The position numbers were made by a program, and so were the translations under genes. Shown here one piece after another: positions 46,515 through 59,124 of a DNA stretch of 64,000 bases. Location of the stretch: assembly GCF_001544295.1 (NCBI RefSeq), contig NZ_BCQF01000003.1, positions 62,001-126,000 on the forward strand. Reading direction: 5' to 3'. The number at the start of each line of letters is the position of its first letter. The first letter of the stretch is position 1. Origin of the DNA: Enterococcus pseudoavium NBRC 100491. Its GTDB lineage: Bacteria; Bacillota; Bacilli; Lactobacillales; Enterococcaceae. A model generated the notes under the pieces. That model searched no databases and was not told the DNA's origin. It saw only the letters and a program-made list of their open reading frames with translations.

Positions 46515-46949
46515 TTAACGATGTTTTGAAACTTTAATTCGATTCATGGCACGGTGCAATGCAACTTCGGCCCGGCTTAATTGGTCGCTGTCTTGCTTTT
46601 CACGTGCTTCTACTATCCACGCTTCCGCACGTTGTTTAGCTCTTTCAGCACGAGAGACGTCGATATCGCGTTCCCGTTCGGCTGTATCAGCGATGATCGT
46701 CAATACATTATCCCGAACTTCTATGATCCCACCGTTGACTGCAATCCAGTCAACATGCGTATCAGCATCTGTTCGACGGATACGAACTTCATCGATTGCA
46801 AGAGGTGCAATGATTGGCGCATGATTAGGTAAAATCCCAAGTTCACCAGCAACGGTTTTAGCCACGACGATGGTTGCATTATGATCATAGACGTTACCAT
46901 CTGGAGTAACAACGTTCACTTGCAGAACTTTGTTTTTTTCTTGTTCCAT
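46515..46949 (-). CDS. atpC: ATP synthase epsilon subunit
   Basis: 144 residues: N-terminal beta-sandwich (about 8-90, [38 protein letters not shown], split) and two C-terminal helices that can inhibit ATP hydrolysis. Rotor stalk of F1. Last gene of atpBEFHAGDC, 13 bp after atpD. Confidence 0.95.
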   Translation of the reverse strand: MEQEKNKVLQVNVVTPDGNVYDHNATIVVAKTVAGELGILPNHAPIIAPLAIDEVRIRRTDADTHVDWIAVNGGIIEVRDNVLTIIADTAERERDIDVSRAERAKQRAEAWIVEAREKQDSDQLSRAEVALHRAMNRIKVSKHR

Positions 46950-46962
46950 CGGGCACCTCTTT

Positions 46963-49288
<2,326 letters not shown>

Positions 49289-49306
49289 GATTTTTTTTCA
49301 CCTCGA

Positions 49307-50833
<1,527 letters not shown>

Positions 50834-50852
50834 TCATTTCACCTCTTCTTCT

Positions 50853-51398
50853 CTACTTTTTACTAAGTGCTGCTCGTAGACCATTTAATTGGCTGGCGAG
50901 GCTGCCGTCGATCACTTGATGATCGGCTTCAACAATGACACCGCCGAGAATTGATTGATCAACTATCGGGGTTAACGTGGCCTTCTGGTAGCCAAAAACA
51001 TCAGCGACTTTTGCTTCAAGCTCGTGTTTCTTTTCTTCAGAGAGCGGTACAGCTGTTGTAACTGTGCCGTGTGCGATTTTATTTAATTCATCATAGCGAC
51101 GTTCGAATTCATCAATCATGAATGGTAGATCATCGCTACGATTGTATTCAAAAACAACTAGTAGAAAATTCTTAACCATGCCCTCAAAGCCACCGATAAA
51201 AGCATCCATGATGGCTTGCTTTTCAGCACTTGCTAAACGAACATCGGTTAGAATATTTCCTAAATCAGGAATTTCTTTACAAATTTCCCGAATTTTCAAC
51301 AACTCTTGATAAACATCTTCAGCCGCATTGTTTTCGATCGCCAATTCAAACAACGCTTTGCCATATCGTTTACCAACTGTGTATTTATCAAGCTTCAT
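50853..51398 (-). CDS. atpH: ATP synthase delta subunit
   Basis: 181 residues, the OSCP-like cap joining F1 to the b dimer. N-terminal helical bundle starting VGKRYGKALFELAIENNA and C-terminal ADVFGYQKATLTPIVDQSILGGVIVEAD block are conserved. Overlaps atpF by 11 bp. Confidence 0.95.
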   Translation of the reverse strand: MKLDKYTVGKRYGKALFELAIENNAAEDVYQELLKIREICKEIPDLGNILTDVRLASAEKQAIMDAFIGGFEGMVKNFLLVVFEYNRSDDLPFMIDEFERRYDELNKIAHGTVTTAVPLSEEKKHELEAKVADVFGYQKATLTPIVDQSILGGVIVEADHQVIDGSLASQLNGLRAALSKK

Positions 51399-51909
51399 GC
51401 TTCGTGTTACCTAGTTTAGTCATATAGTCGTTAATCAAATCTTGATGAGCATCTTGCGAAAGCTCTTTGCTCAAGATTTTTTCTGCGATTTGGAGGGAAA
51501 GTGTCGCTACATCATCCTTGACAGAAGTCAACGCATTTTCGCGTTCGTCTTTGATCTCTGCATTGGCGCGATCTTTTAGACGAGAAACTTCTTCTTTTGT
51601 GTCTTTGATGATATTTTGGCGACTTAACTCGCCGCTTTCCTTCGCATTTTTAATGATATCTGCCGCATCACTACGGGAACTTGCTAACTGAGTCTCACGT
51701 TCTTTTTCCAACTCAGCTGCTTTAATCCGAGATTGTTCGGCAGAATCTAGATCATTGGCGATCTTATCTTCACGTTTTTTCAGGATGTCTTGTACGGCAC
51801 CCCACGCGAATTTTTTTAACAGTGCCATTAGTATCACGAATGATAACGTAACGACAAGTAAATTACCGAGCGTTGTATTGACAGCCTCAGCAATAACTAG
51901 ATTCAGCAT
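51388..51909 (-). CDS. atpF: ATP synthase b subunit
   Basis: 173 residues: one membrane helix (about 12-33, NTTLGNLLVVTLSFVILMALL) then a long charged coiled coil (KKREDKIANDLDSAEQSRIKAAELEKERE, split). It is the peripheral stalk. A 98-base gap separates it from atpE. Confidence 0.95.
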   Translation of the reverse strand: MLNLVIAEAVNTTLGNLLVVTLSFVILMALLKKFAWGAVQDILKKREDKIANDLDSAEQSRIKAAELEKERETQLASSRSDAADIIKNAKESGELSRQNIIKDTKEEVSRLKDRANAEIKDERENALTSVKDDVATLSLQIAEKILSKELSQDAHQDLINDYMTKLGNTKHEA

Positions 51910-52007
51910 ACTCGGTCTTCCTTTCTGTTCGTCCTCTTCATTTCCGAACCATTAAATGGTTTCAGTGCTTATCACTGGGATAAGACTCAACAAAAAAGTC
52001 CTGATTT

Positions 52008-52244
<237 letters not shown>

Positions 52245-52253
52245 TTAAATTTT

Positions 52254-52967
52254 TTATTCTACCTCAATTTTATGGCTGATATAAACCATAGATAGAGTAG
52301 TGAAAACAAATGCTTGGATACTACCGATAAATAGTGAGAATGCGATCCAAATCATTTCAAGCGGAACAGCGAATGGCAATGTCCACCAGCCATTACTTGT
52401 CACCATACTTGCGATCAGCGAAAGCAATACTTCACCGGCATAAATATTCCCGTAAAGCCGTAACCCCAAAGTAATAACGTTGGTGAACTCTTCCATCAAT
52501 TTGATTGGAAATAATCCGGTCGGGGTGAAGAAAGAGTTTTTGACGTACCCGCCAAAACCTAATTTTTCAGTTCCTAGATAATTAGCTAGGACTAATACGA
52601 GCAATGCCAATCCCATTGTTACAAAGGGGTCTGCGGTTGGACTTTTCCAATAAGTCACATCATTACCGCTTACGATTTTTGTAATCAGTCCAATTTGGTT
52701 CGCTACAAAAATGAATAAAAACAATGTAAATGAGAACAAACTAAAATTTCTGACTTCCTTACGCGGCATGTTGTCGCCAACAATGTTAGTAGTAAAGTCA
52801 ATAACCCACTCCATTGCGTTTTGCTTTCCTTTGGGTTTCAATGATAGGTTGCGTGTAAATGCAAAAACAAGGAAAAAGACGATTATACAAGACAAAATAA
52901 TCATTGTTGTTACCGTACCATCAAACCATATGGGACCAATATGGAAAACCCAAGATTCTTCATTCAA
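52254..52967 (-). CDS. atpB: ATP synthase a subunit
   Basis: 237 residues with about six membrane helices. The conserved Arg of the proton half-channels is in EEFTNVITLGLRLYGNI (about 161-177). Start is TTG (52965-52967) with GAGAGGTGA upstream; no ATG in frame nearby. First gene of the operon; no atpI gene precedes it. Confidence 0.94.
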   Translation of the reverse strand: MNEESWVFHIGPIWFDGTVTTMIILSCIIVFFLVFAFTRNLSLKPKGKQNAMEWVIDFTTNIVGDNMPRKEVRNFSLFSFTLFLFIFVANQIGLITKIVSGNDVTYWKSPTADPFVTMGLALLVLVLANYLGTEKLGFGGYVKNSFFTPTGLFPIKLMEEFTNVITLGLRLYGNIYAGEVLLSLIASMVTSNGWWTLPFAVPLEMIWIAFSLFIGSIQAFVFTTLSMVYISHKIEVE

Positions 52968-53040
52968 TCCAATTCACCTCTCTTCTCAACGACTCGCTTC
53001 AGCCGTGGTTGCTTAGCGATGCTCCTCAAAATACTATCGT

Positions 53041-53069
53041 ATGTTACCACCAGAGAAAGAAAATTTCAA
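53041..53069 (-). promoter_or_regulatory. ATP synthase operon promoter
   Basis: Minus-strand -35 TTGAAA (53064-53069) and -10 TAACAT (53041-53046), spacer 17, about 75 bases before atpB. A second candidate lies near 53170-53195 (TTTTGA, 17 bases, TATACT). Confidence 0.55.
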
Positions 53070-53254
53070 AGAATTTTCCTAAAAATTTTCGAATAAGTCA
53101 GAGTTTTTTTCGTTAACGTTATTTTATCTCTGGCTATGGCCCTCTAGTAGTTGATTTAGCCCACAAAATGGCTAGTATAGATTGTAACCAATCCTATCAA
53201 AATTCAATTTTAAGTAAAGAATTTATCATTAAATATGCGAAAAAGAATATTTTG

Positions 53255-53719
53255 TTAACGGGAATAATTTTTTAACGTTCGGCTGATTTGCCGATCAACA
53301 TCTTTACGCTTCAGGGTTTCCCGTTTATCGTATTGATGTTTTCCTTTTGCAACACCGATCAGAACCTTCGCATAACCGTCTTTCAAATATACTTTTAACG
53401 GAACGAGCGTAATTCCGGTATTTTTCACTTCACCGGCAAGACGAGCAATTTGCTTTTTATGCATCAATAACTTGCGCGTTCTGACAGGATCATGATTAAA
53501 AATATTGCCTTGTTCATAAGGACTGATATGAACGTTGTATAAAAAAGCTTCACCGTTACGGATACGAGCAAACCCATCTTTTAAGTTTATCCGACTGTTT
53601 CGGATCGATTTGATTTCTGTTCCTTGCAACACGATTCCCGCTTCGATCGTATCGATGATCGTATAATCGTGGCGAGCTTTTTTGTTTTGTGCGACTAGCT
53701 TTCCTTCACCTTTTGGCAT
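53255..53719 (-). CDS. smpB: SsrA-binding protein SmpB
   Basis: 154 residues. Hallmarks are [24 protein letters not shown] (split about 15-38), [22 protein letters not shown] and a basic tail [20 protein letters not shown]. It brings tmRNA to stalled ribosomes. It lies 2 bp after rnr, whose product degrades the released messages; the ssrA gene itself is not in the window. Confidence 0.96.
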   Translation of the reverse strand: MPKGEGKLVAQNKKARHDYTIIDTIEAGIVLQGTEIKSIRNSRINLKDGFARIRNGEAFLYNVHISPYEQGNIFNHDPVRTRKLLMHKKQIARLAGEVKNTGITLVPLKVYLKDGYAKVLIGVAKGKHQYDKRETLKRKDVDRQISRTLKNYSR

Positions 53720-53721
53720 GT

Positions 53722-56094
53722 CTATCCCTTCTTCCTACCAGGTTTCTTCTTTTTGGCAACCGATTTATAGAATGGTTTTTTCCCTTTTTTATTTTTCTTA
53801 TCAGAAGTTTTCGGACGCTCAGCATTGTTGCCGTGATGCTTGTTCCCACTCTGAGTATTTTTACGCCCACCCGTTGGTTTGCGGCGTTTTTGATGACGAT
53901 TATTTCCTGGCACTTCCAAAGATGGAATTTCTTCAGCTTCTAATAGTTCAAAATCAATTTCTCGTGTTACTGGATCAGATTTGGTCACCTTCACCCGAAC
54001 CTTCTGACCGATTTTAAAGGTTTGTCGCGTTCGTTCCCCAACTAGTGCCAATTGATTTTCAATGAAGTGGAAATAATCTTGCTTTAATTCATTTAAATGA
54101 ATCATACCTTCAACTGTATTGGGTAATTCGATAAAAATCCCGAATTTGGTTACCGAGCTGATAATCCCATCAAATTCTTCTCCAACTTTTTCTGCCATAT
54201 ATTCAGCTTTCTTCATGCTATCAACTTCTCGTTCAGCTTCCACTGCTCGGCGTTCCATTTTAGAACTGTGATCTGCGATTTCCGGCAAACTTTCCGCCCA
54301 TTTTTCTTTGACCGTTTCACTTTGATCTTGACCATAAGACCGAATCAAACGATGGACGATCAAATCGGGATAGCGGCGAATTGGTGAAGTAAAGTGCGTG
54401 TAATATTCTGCCGCCAAGCCATAATGCCCATAATTATCTTCTGAATAACGTGCCTGCTGCATACTACGTAGTAACATCGTGTTAATGACAGCCGCTTCTG
54501 GTTTATTCTCTACCTCCTGAATTACCTGCTGTAAATCCTTCGGCGTGATCGTATTCTTTGTCCCTTTGACTAAAATTCCTAGCGCAGCCGCAAAATCAAA
54601 AAAGCGCTGCATTTTTTCTTCTTTTGGTTGTTCATGAATGCGGTAAATAAACGGCAGTTTCAAGCGATTAAAGTGTTCTGCTACCGTTTCATTCGCTGCC
54701 AGCATAAAGGATTCAATTAAACGCTCCCCGACTCCTCGTTCTCGCAATTCAATATCTAGCGGATGACCTTCAGGATCAACCAAAATTTTGGCCTCACGGT
54801 CTTCAAAATTAATGGCTCCGCGCTGATTACGGCGAGCTTCAAGGATTTGATGCAGTTCTTTCATCAACTGGAACATTGGAACTAACGCTTGATAACGTTT
54901 AGTTGTTTCTGCGTTTTCTTCTGCTAAGATTTCATTGACTGCGGTATAAGTCATCCGTTCGGTCGTCTGGATAACACTTTGGAAGATTTCATGGTGAACG
55001 ATCGTTCCATTGGAATCAATTTCCATTTCACAACTCATGGTTAACCGCGAAACTTGCGGATTCAACGAACAGATGCCATTAGATAGACGTTGAGGAATCA
55101 TCGGGATCACTCGATCCGTCAAATATACACTCGTTCCCCGCTCAAAAGCTTCCTTATCCAACAGACCATTCTCAGTAACATAATAAGAAACGTCTGCAAT
55201 ATGCACACCTAAAAAGTAATTGCCGTTGTCTAATTTTCGAACCGTCACGGCATCGTCTAAGTCTTTTGCATCCGCACCGTCAATCGTAACAATCTGTTGA
55301 TCTCGCAAATCACGGCGACCAATCAGATCCTCTTCGGAAATTTTATCGGGTACCTCTTCAGAAGCCGTTTGAACGTCCTCAGGAAAAGCGGTTGGAATCC
55401 CTTGAGCAATCACAATCGATAAAATGTCCATTCCCGGATCATTCTTATGACCAATTACTTTAGTAACCAGACCTTCCAAGCTTGTGGCATAGCCTTTTTC
55501 TGGATAATGAGTAATTTCTACGATAACAATACTGCCATCTACCGGCTGAACTCCTTCAGCTGCAATAAATACTTTAAACTGCGCACTTTTTTTATCTTTA
55601 GGTGTCACATAACCAAATAAATCCGATTCAGCAATTTCATCGACATCAAACGCCGTAAATTCACCGACGAGCTGTTGAATTTTACGTTCTTTGATGGAAA
55701 CAACCCGGCCTTCTGCTCCGCGATCTGAAAAAAGATCTGCCGTCTTTTGAATATCGATCATGACGATGTCACCGTCCATCGCAAAATTGGTCGCGTCTTT
55801 CGGTATAAAAACATCTGGCTCTTCTGGATCAATCGTTACAAAACCAAAACCTCGTTCATTGCGTCGGAAAATCCCTTCCACTTCAATTGGCTGGAAAGGT
55901 AACTTGATGCGACCCTTTTTATTAAATTCCACCGCTTTTTCGCGTTCTAACTGTGCAACCGTCTGGACTAATAATTTGTAATCCTCACTTTTACGCATGT
56001 TTAATACTTCTGCTAACTCTTCCATTGAAAGGCTTTTTTTACTAGCCGCTTTCAACCCGGCCAATATTTCTGCTTTAATTGTTTTTCTCTCCAT
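53722..56094 (-). CDS. rnr: Ribonuclease R
   Basis: 790 residues, a 3'-5' exoribonuclease that passes structured RNA. In order: winged-helix N-terminus (about 1-65), two cold-shock OB domains (about 66-220), the RNB catalytic domain with active-site Asp cluster [14 protein letters not shown] (about 272-285), an S1 domain (about 633-715, [19 protein letters not shown]) and a Lys/Arg-rich tail ([23 protein letters not shown]). It sits with smpB and secG in the conserved secG-est-rnr-smpB cluster. Confidence 0.96.
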   Translation of the reverse strand: MERKTIKAEILAGLKAASKKSLSMEELAEVLNMRKSEDYKLLVQTVAQLEREKAVEFNKKGRIKLPFQPIEVEGIFRRNERGFGFVTIDPEEPDVFIPKDATNFAMDGDIVMIDIQKTADLFSDRGAEGRVVSIKERKIQQLVGEFTAFDVDEIAESDLFGYVTPKDKKSAQFKVFIAAEGVQPVDGSIVIVEITHYPEKGYATSLEGLVTKVIGHKNDPGMDILSIVIAQGIPTAFPEDVQTASEEVPDKISEEDLIGRRDLRDQQIVTIDGADAKDLDDAVTVRKLDNGNYFLGVHIADVSYYVTENGLLDKEAFERGTSVYLTDRVIPMIPQRLSNGICSLNPQVSRLTMSCEMEIDSNGTIVHHEIFQSVIQTTERMTYTAVNEILAEENAETTKRYQALVPMFQLMKELHQILEARRNQRGAINFEDREAKILVDPEGHPLDIELRERGVGERLIESFMLAANETVAEHFNRLKLPFIYRIHEQPKEEKMQRFFDFAAALGILVKGTKNTITPKDLQQVIQEVENKPEAAVINTMLLRSMQQARYSEDNYGHYGLAAEYYTHFTSPIRRYPDLIVHRLIRSYGQDQSETVKEKWAESLPEIADHSSKMERRAVEAEREVDSMKKAEYMAEKVGEEFDGIISSVTKFGIFIELPNTVEGMIHLNELKQDYFHFIENQLALVGERTRQTFKIGQKVRVKVTKSDPVTREIDFELLEAEEIPSLEVPGNNRHQKRRKPTGGRKNTQSGNKHHGNNAERPKTSDKKNKKGKKPFYKSVAKKKKPGRKKG

Positions 56095-56854
56095 TATTTT
56101 CTCTCCAGCTAAGACCAGCTAAAAAATCAGCTACGTCTTGTTCTAATTGTCTTCTCTCAGGTCCTACCGTAATCACGTGACCACTTTCAGGATACCACTT
56201 TAAGGTAAAAGGAACCTGCTGTAGTCGCGCTGCCGTTTGAAATACTCCTTCTGCCTCAACCATTTCATCCTGTCCCGACTGAGCCATAAAAAAAGGCTGC
56301 TCAATTTTGTTTAAATTTTCAAAAGTATAATCCGCTTGTTCTTCAATTGTTGCTAACTGTTGTTCGACTAAAGGACGATAACTTTCGACCTTTTTTTCTA
56401 ACATTTCTGCACCCGTTCGTTCTAAAACTTGTTGTGCATATAATAAGAAGTTCGTTGTTACATTCGTTTTGACTGGTGCAATCGGCGAGCAGAAAAATCC
56501 CCCACCCACAAATTCAGCCGGCATTACACTGAGCAAGCGAGTTGCAAAAATTCCGCCCATTGAAAGGCCGAAAACGGCGATCTCTTGATACCCCTTCTTT
56601 TGTAAAAATTTAACTGCCTCTTGACTATCCTGCCACCATTGCTCAGCAGTTTCTTGTAAAATATCCAATGGATCGGCGGTTCCATGTCCCGTATATAGAG
56701 GACTATACACGGTATAGTTTAATTTTTCCAAAAAACGCGCCAACATGCGCACATCATTCGGACTACCTGAATAAGCATGCAACAATAATACCGCTCGCTT
56801 GCCATGGGGCATGAACATTGAATTCGGTACTTGAGCCATTTTTTCACTCCTCAC
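56075..56854 (-). CDS. Alpha/beta-hydrolase, carboxylesterase Est type
   Basis: 259 residues. The nucleophile elbow GLSMGG (about 94-99) carries the catalytic Ser, LLHAYSGSPNDVRML (about 24-38) holds the oxyanion turn, and YPESGHVIT supplies the catalytic His near 230; the Asp is probably in SGQDEMV. Such genes stand between secG and rnr in most low-GC Gram-positives. Short-chain acyl esters or monoglycerides are likely substrates. It overlaps rnr by 20 bp. An upstream in-frame ATG is used here; MAQVPNSMF five residues later is an alternative start. Confidence 0.9.
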   Translation of the reverse strand: MRSEKMAQVPNSMFMPHGKRAVLLLHAYSGSPNDVRMLARFLEKLNYTVYSPLYTGHGTADPLDILQETAEQWWQDSQEAVKFLQKKGYQEIAVFGLSMGGIFATRLLSVMPAEFVGGGFFCSPIAPVKTNVTTNFLLYAQQVLERTGAEMLEKKVESYRPLVEQQLATIEEQADYTFENLNKIEQPFFMAQSGQDEMVEAEGVFQTAARLQQVPFTLKWYPESGHVITVGPERRQLEQDVADFLAGLSWRENNGEKNN

Positions 56855-56998
56855 TTTTCAGTTGGCTAAACTCACAGTAAGCAACAATTAGTAGGAATCT
56901 AAATTTTTTCTACTTATATAAATATGCAAATTATGAAGCAGTCAGCCAGTTCGTCTCTCCTATCTTAAAGTGTACTTGATTTAGTGTAAATACAAAAT

Positions 56999-57025
56999 AA
57001 AAAAGACCTCTCAAACGAGAGGCCG
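56999..57025 (-). terminator. Terminator after secG
   Basis: GACCTCTC and GAGAGGCC form a stem (with one G-U on the RNA) around AAAC; six T follow on the minus strand. Confidence 0.85.
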
Positions 57026-57028
57026 GTT

Positions 57029-57265
57029 TTATTTGCTTGATAGAAACATTAACACGAAGAGCAAGATCATCCAAATCGCGCCTAAAATAGCAGTTGATCG
57101 TTGCATCACAGCTTCAAAGCCGCGTGCTTTCTGCTTTCCGAACAATTGATCTGCACCGCCAGTAAAAGCACTTGCAGCACTATTTTGTTTGCTAGGTTGC
57201 ATCATGATCGTGATAACGATGATCACTGACAAAACTAAGATAACGCCCAAAATAAAATTATACAA
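57029..57265 (-). CDS. secG: Preprotein translocase subunit SecG
   Basis: 78 residues with two membrane helices (about 4-22 and 56-76) and the linker MMQPSKQNSAASAFTGGADQLFGKQKARG (split), which is the SecG signature. It works with SecYE and SecA. It has its own terminator, so est-rnr-smpB downstream need another promoter. Confidence 0.95.
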   Translation of the reverse strand: MYNFILGVILVLSVIIVITIMMQPSKQNSAASAFTGGADQLFGKQKARGFEAVMQRSTAILGAIWMILLFVLMFLSSK

Positions 57266-57346
57266 AAGCTGATCCTCCTTATTTCCAAACTACCTCAATT
57301 TTACTTTAGCACAATTGAAGTTGTTTGACTAGAGAAGATCCCAAAC

Positions 57347-57622
57347 TTATTTTCTTAAAACATCTGCATATTCTGATTTTTCTTCAAACTCTTTTTTGGC
57401 AAATGGGCACAACGGAATAATCTTCTTGCCTTCCTTACGCGCTTTTTCAACCCCAGCTGCAACTAGTTTTTGTGCTAGTTGTTGTCCGCGATAAGTAGGA
57501 TCTACAAATGTATGATCAATAATCATAATCTCTGAACCAGCATTTGACCAAGTCATTTCTCCAGCTTCTTCGCCAGCATCATTCAATAATACAAAACGAT
57601 CTTTTTCTTCTTTGATTTCCAT
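57347..57622 (-). CDS. YjdJ-type GNAT-like N-acetyltransferase
   Basis: 91 residues from the ATG at 57620-57622 with AAGGGAG upstream. The shortened GNAT domain (Acetyltransf_CG) has MIIDHTFVDPTYRGQQLAQKLV (split), where YRGQQLA is the acetyl-CoA loop, and IIPLCPFAKKEFEE at the end. It follows the YjdI-like ferredoxin by 34 bases; this gene pair recurs in many bacteria. Substrate unknown. Confidence 0.88.
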   Translation of the reverse strand: MEIKEEKDRFVLLNDAGEEAGEMTWSNAGSEIMIIDHTFVDPTYRGQQLAQKLVAAGVEKARKEGKKIIPLCPFAKKEFEEKSEYADVLRK

Positions 57623-57656
57623 AATAATCTCCCTTGTCTGATTCAACATTTTTGTT

Positions 57657-57923
57657 TTACTTTTTAATAATATACTTCAGAGCGCCACTTGGACACGTGT
57701 CCACGACATAACTGGCATTTCCGACACTGCCATTGTCAGGAATAATCCAAGGTCTACGTCCCACCTCAAAAATTTCTGGATTTCCTCGAACACAATTCCC
57801 AATATGGGCGCAAATATCTTTATTGTAATAAATATCAATGCCTTCACCTTGATACTTGCGATACCCTTCAGCTACTAATTTCGCTTCGGTTACTGGTTCT
57901 TGGTCAAATTTACTTCCATCCAT
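57657..57923 (-). CDS. YjdI-type single [4Fe-4S] mono-cluster protein
   Basis: 88 residues from the ATG at 57921-57923 with GAGGAAG upstream; a longer start has no site. The Fer4_19 pattern YYNKDICAHIGNCVRGNPEIFE and VVDTCPSGALKYIIKK gives Cys in CAHIGNC and in DTCPSGA, a divergent single-cluster ferredoxin in which not all four canonical ligands are spaced as usual. Paired with the YjdJ-type acetyltransferase. Function unknown. Confidence 0.87.
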   Translation of the reverse strand: MDGSKFDQEPVTEAKLVAEGYRKYQGEGIDIYYNKDICAHIGNCVRGNPEIFEVGRRPWIIPDNGSVGNASYVVDTCPSGALKYIIKK

Positions 57924-58134
57924 TTTTATCACTTCCTCGCTTTTAATTAGGAACCTATTTCCCAAAGACTATAAAGAATCCCCTTTAGTTCCACTTTTTC
58001 AGTCACCTAGCCTTTTTTATTCGACTATGTTTCTTTTCTAACTAAAAACTTCACGACAAACAAAAAAGTTGAAATAGCTTCCTTTAAGGAAGATTATATA
58101 AGGAATCGAAAAAAATTCACACTAAATCGTCTCG

Positions 58135-58470
58135 TCATGTGAAAAGGTCCACCAATGTCTGTAATGTTTGGTGGGCCTCAGCTTGGTCCGGAAAGGCTAA
58201 AGTAAAACAGCGGTTTCCCACGGTCTCGATGACCAGTTCAAAAACACCGGCTCGCTGTCTTAAAGCGAAGGGTTTCAAGCCATCGATCGTAAAATAGACA
58301 TCCCGCGGTGCTTTTGTTAAATCGTCTTCTTCTAAGACGTGTAGCCCACGAGTAGAAAAAATCAAAATTTTTCCTGTCTGATCTTCATAAATCGCTAATT
58401 GATGCAAGCCTTCATTTGGAAAGAGCGTCCGTAATTGGGCTTGTAACAATAAAAAACTACTCTCTTTCAT
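58135..58470 (-). CDS. Unknown protein coupled to the carbonic-anhydrase-like gene
   Basis: 111 residues from the ATG at 58468-58470 with AAAAGGA upstream. I see no known motif. It looks like a small alpha/beta or PH-like fold with strands LAIYEDQTGKILIFSTRGLHVL, DVYFTIDGLKPFALRQ and VFELVIETVGNRCFTLAF. No signal peptide or membrane helix. It overlaps the end of the upstream gene by 14 bp, so the pair is coupled. Confidence 0.75.
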   Translation of the reverse strand: MKESSFLLLQAQLRTLFPNEGLHQLAIYEDQTGKILIFSTRGLHVLEEDDLTKAPRDVYFTIDGLKPFALRQRAGVFELVIETVGNRCFTLAFPDQAEAHQTLQTLVDLFT

Positions 58471-58972
58471 TGACAAATCCTTTTCGCGGAAAAATTGTTT
58501 GCGCCAAATAATTTTGCCCCAATTCATAATAATGTTCCGCGTTTTGCCGATTTTTCTCAATCTCTTCCAAAGTCAGCTGTCGGATCACTCTTGCCGGTGA
58601 ACCGAAAGCTAATGAATTGGCTGGGATAACTGTTCCTTCTGTAACTAAAGAACCCGCACCAATCAAACTATTCTCGCCAATCTCCGCATGATTTAAAATA
58701 GTTGAGCCCATTCCAATCAATGCTCCTGAACGAATCGTGCAGCCATGGATAATGCACGCATGGCCGACTGTAACGTAATCTTCAATTAAAGTAGGCGCAT
58801 CGTGATCTACGTGAACAATCGTTCCATCTTGAATATTACTTTTTTTCCCAATTGAAATACTGTTACTGTCCCCTCGTAAAACACTTTGAAACCAAATTGT
58901 TGAACCGCTTCCTAATGTCACATCGCCGTACACATCGGCACTGTTAGCAATAAATTCTGTCATCGTTTTCAC
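58457..58972 (-). CDS. Gamma-class carbonic-anhydrase-like hexapeptide protein
   Basis: 171 residues of left-handed beta-helix (hexapeptide repeats such as VTLGSG, IGKKSN, IEDYVTVG). The metal ligands of the gamma class are in HVDHD near 55, HACIIHG near 74-79. Relatives (YrdA, PaaY) bind zinc but many lack measurable anhydrase activity, so enzymatic function is uncertain. It leads a two-gene unit with the 111-residue unknown. Confidence 0.88.
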   Translation of the reverse strand: MKTMTEFIANSADVYGDVTLGSGSTIWFQSVLRGDSNSISIGKKSNIQDGTIVHVDHDAPTLIEDYVTVGHACIIHGCTIRSGALIGMGSTILNHAEIGENSLIGAGSLVTEGTVIPANSLAFGSPARVIRQLTLEEIEKNRQNAEHYYELGQNYLAQTIFPRKGFVNERE

Positions 58973-59086
58973 CTCAAGAATAGTATAGCACGAGAAGAAT
59001 CTCTCCAGATTGCCAAGAACTCTTTTTTCTCATTCATCTCAGCAAAATCACGCTATCATAAGCATCCCTTAAAACCATTTATTAGG

Positions 59087-59119
59087 AAAAGGGAGATGTG
59101 ACATTTTGCCACACCTCCC
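59087..59119 (-). terminator. Terminator after the ABC exporter pair
   Basis: GGGAGATGTGACA and TGCCACACCTCCC pair with G-U steps on the RNA; four T follow on the minus strand at 59087-59090. Another TGTGAC-type terminator. Confidence 0.82.
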
Positions 59120-59124
59120 TCTTT

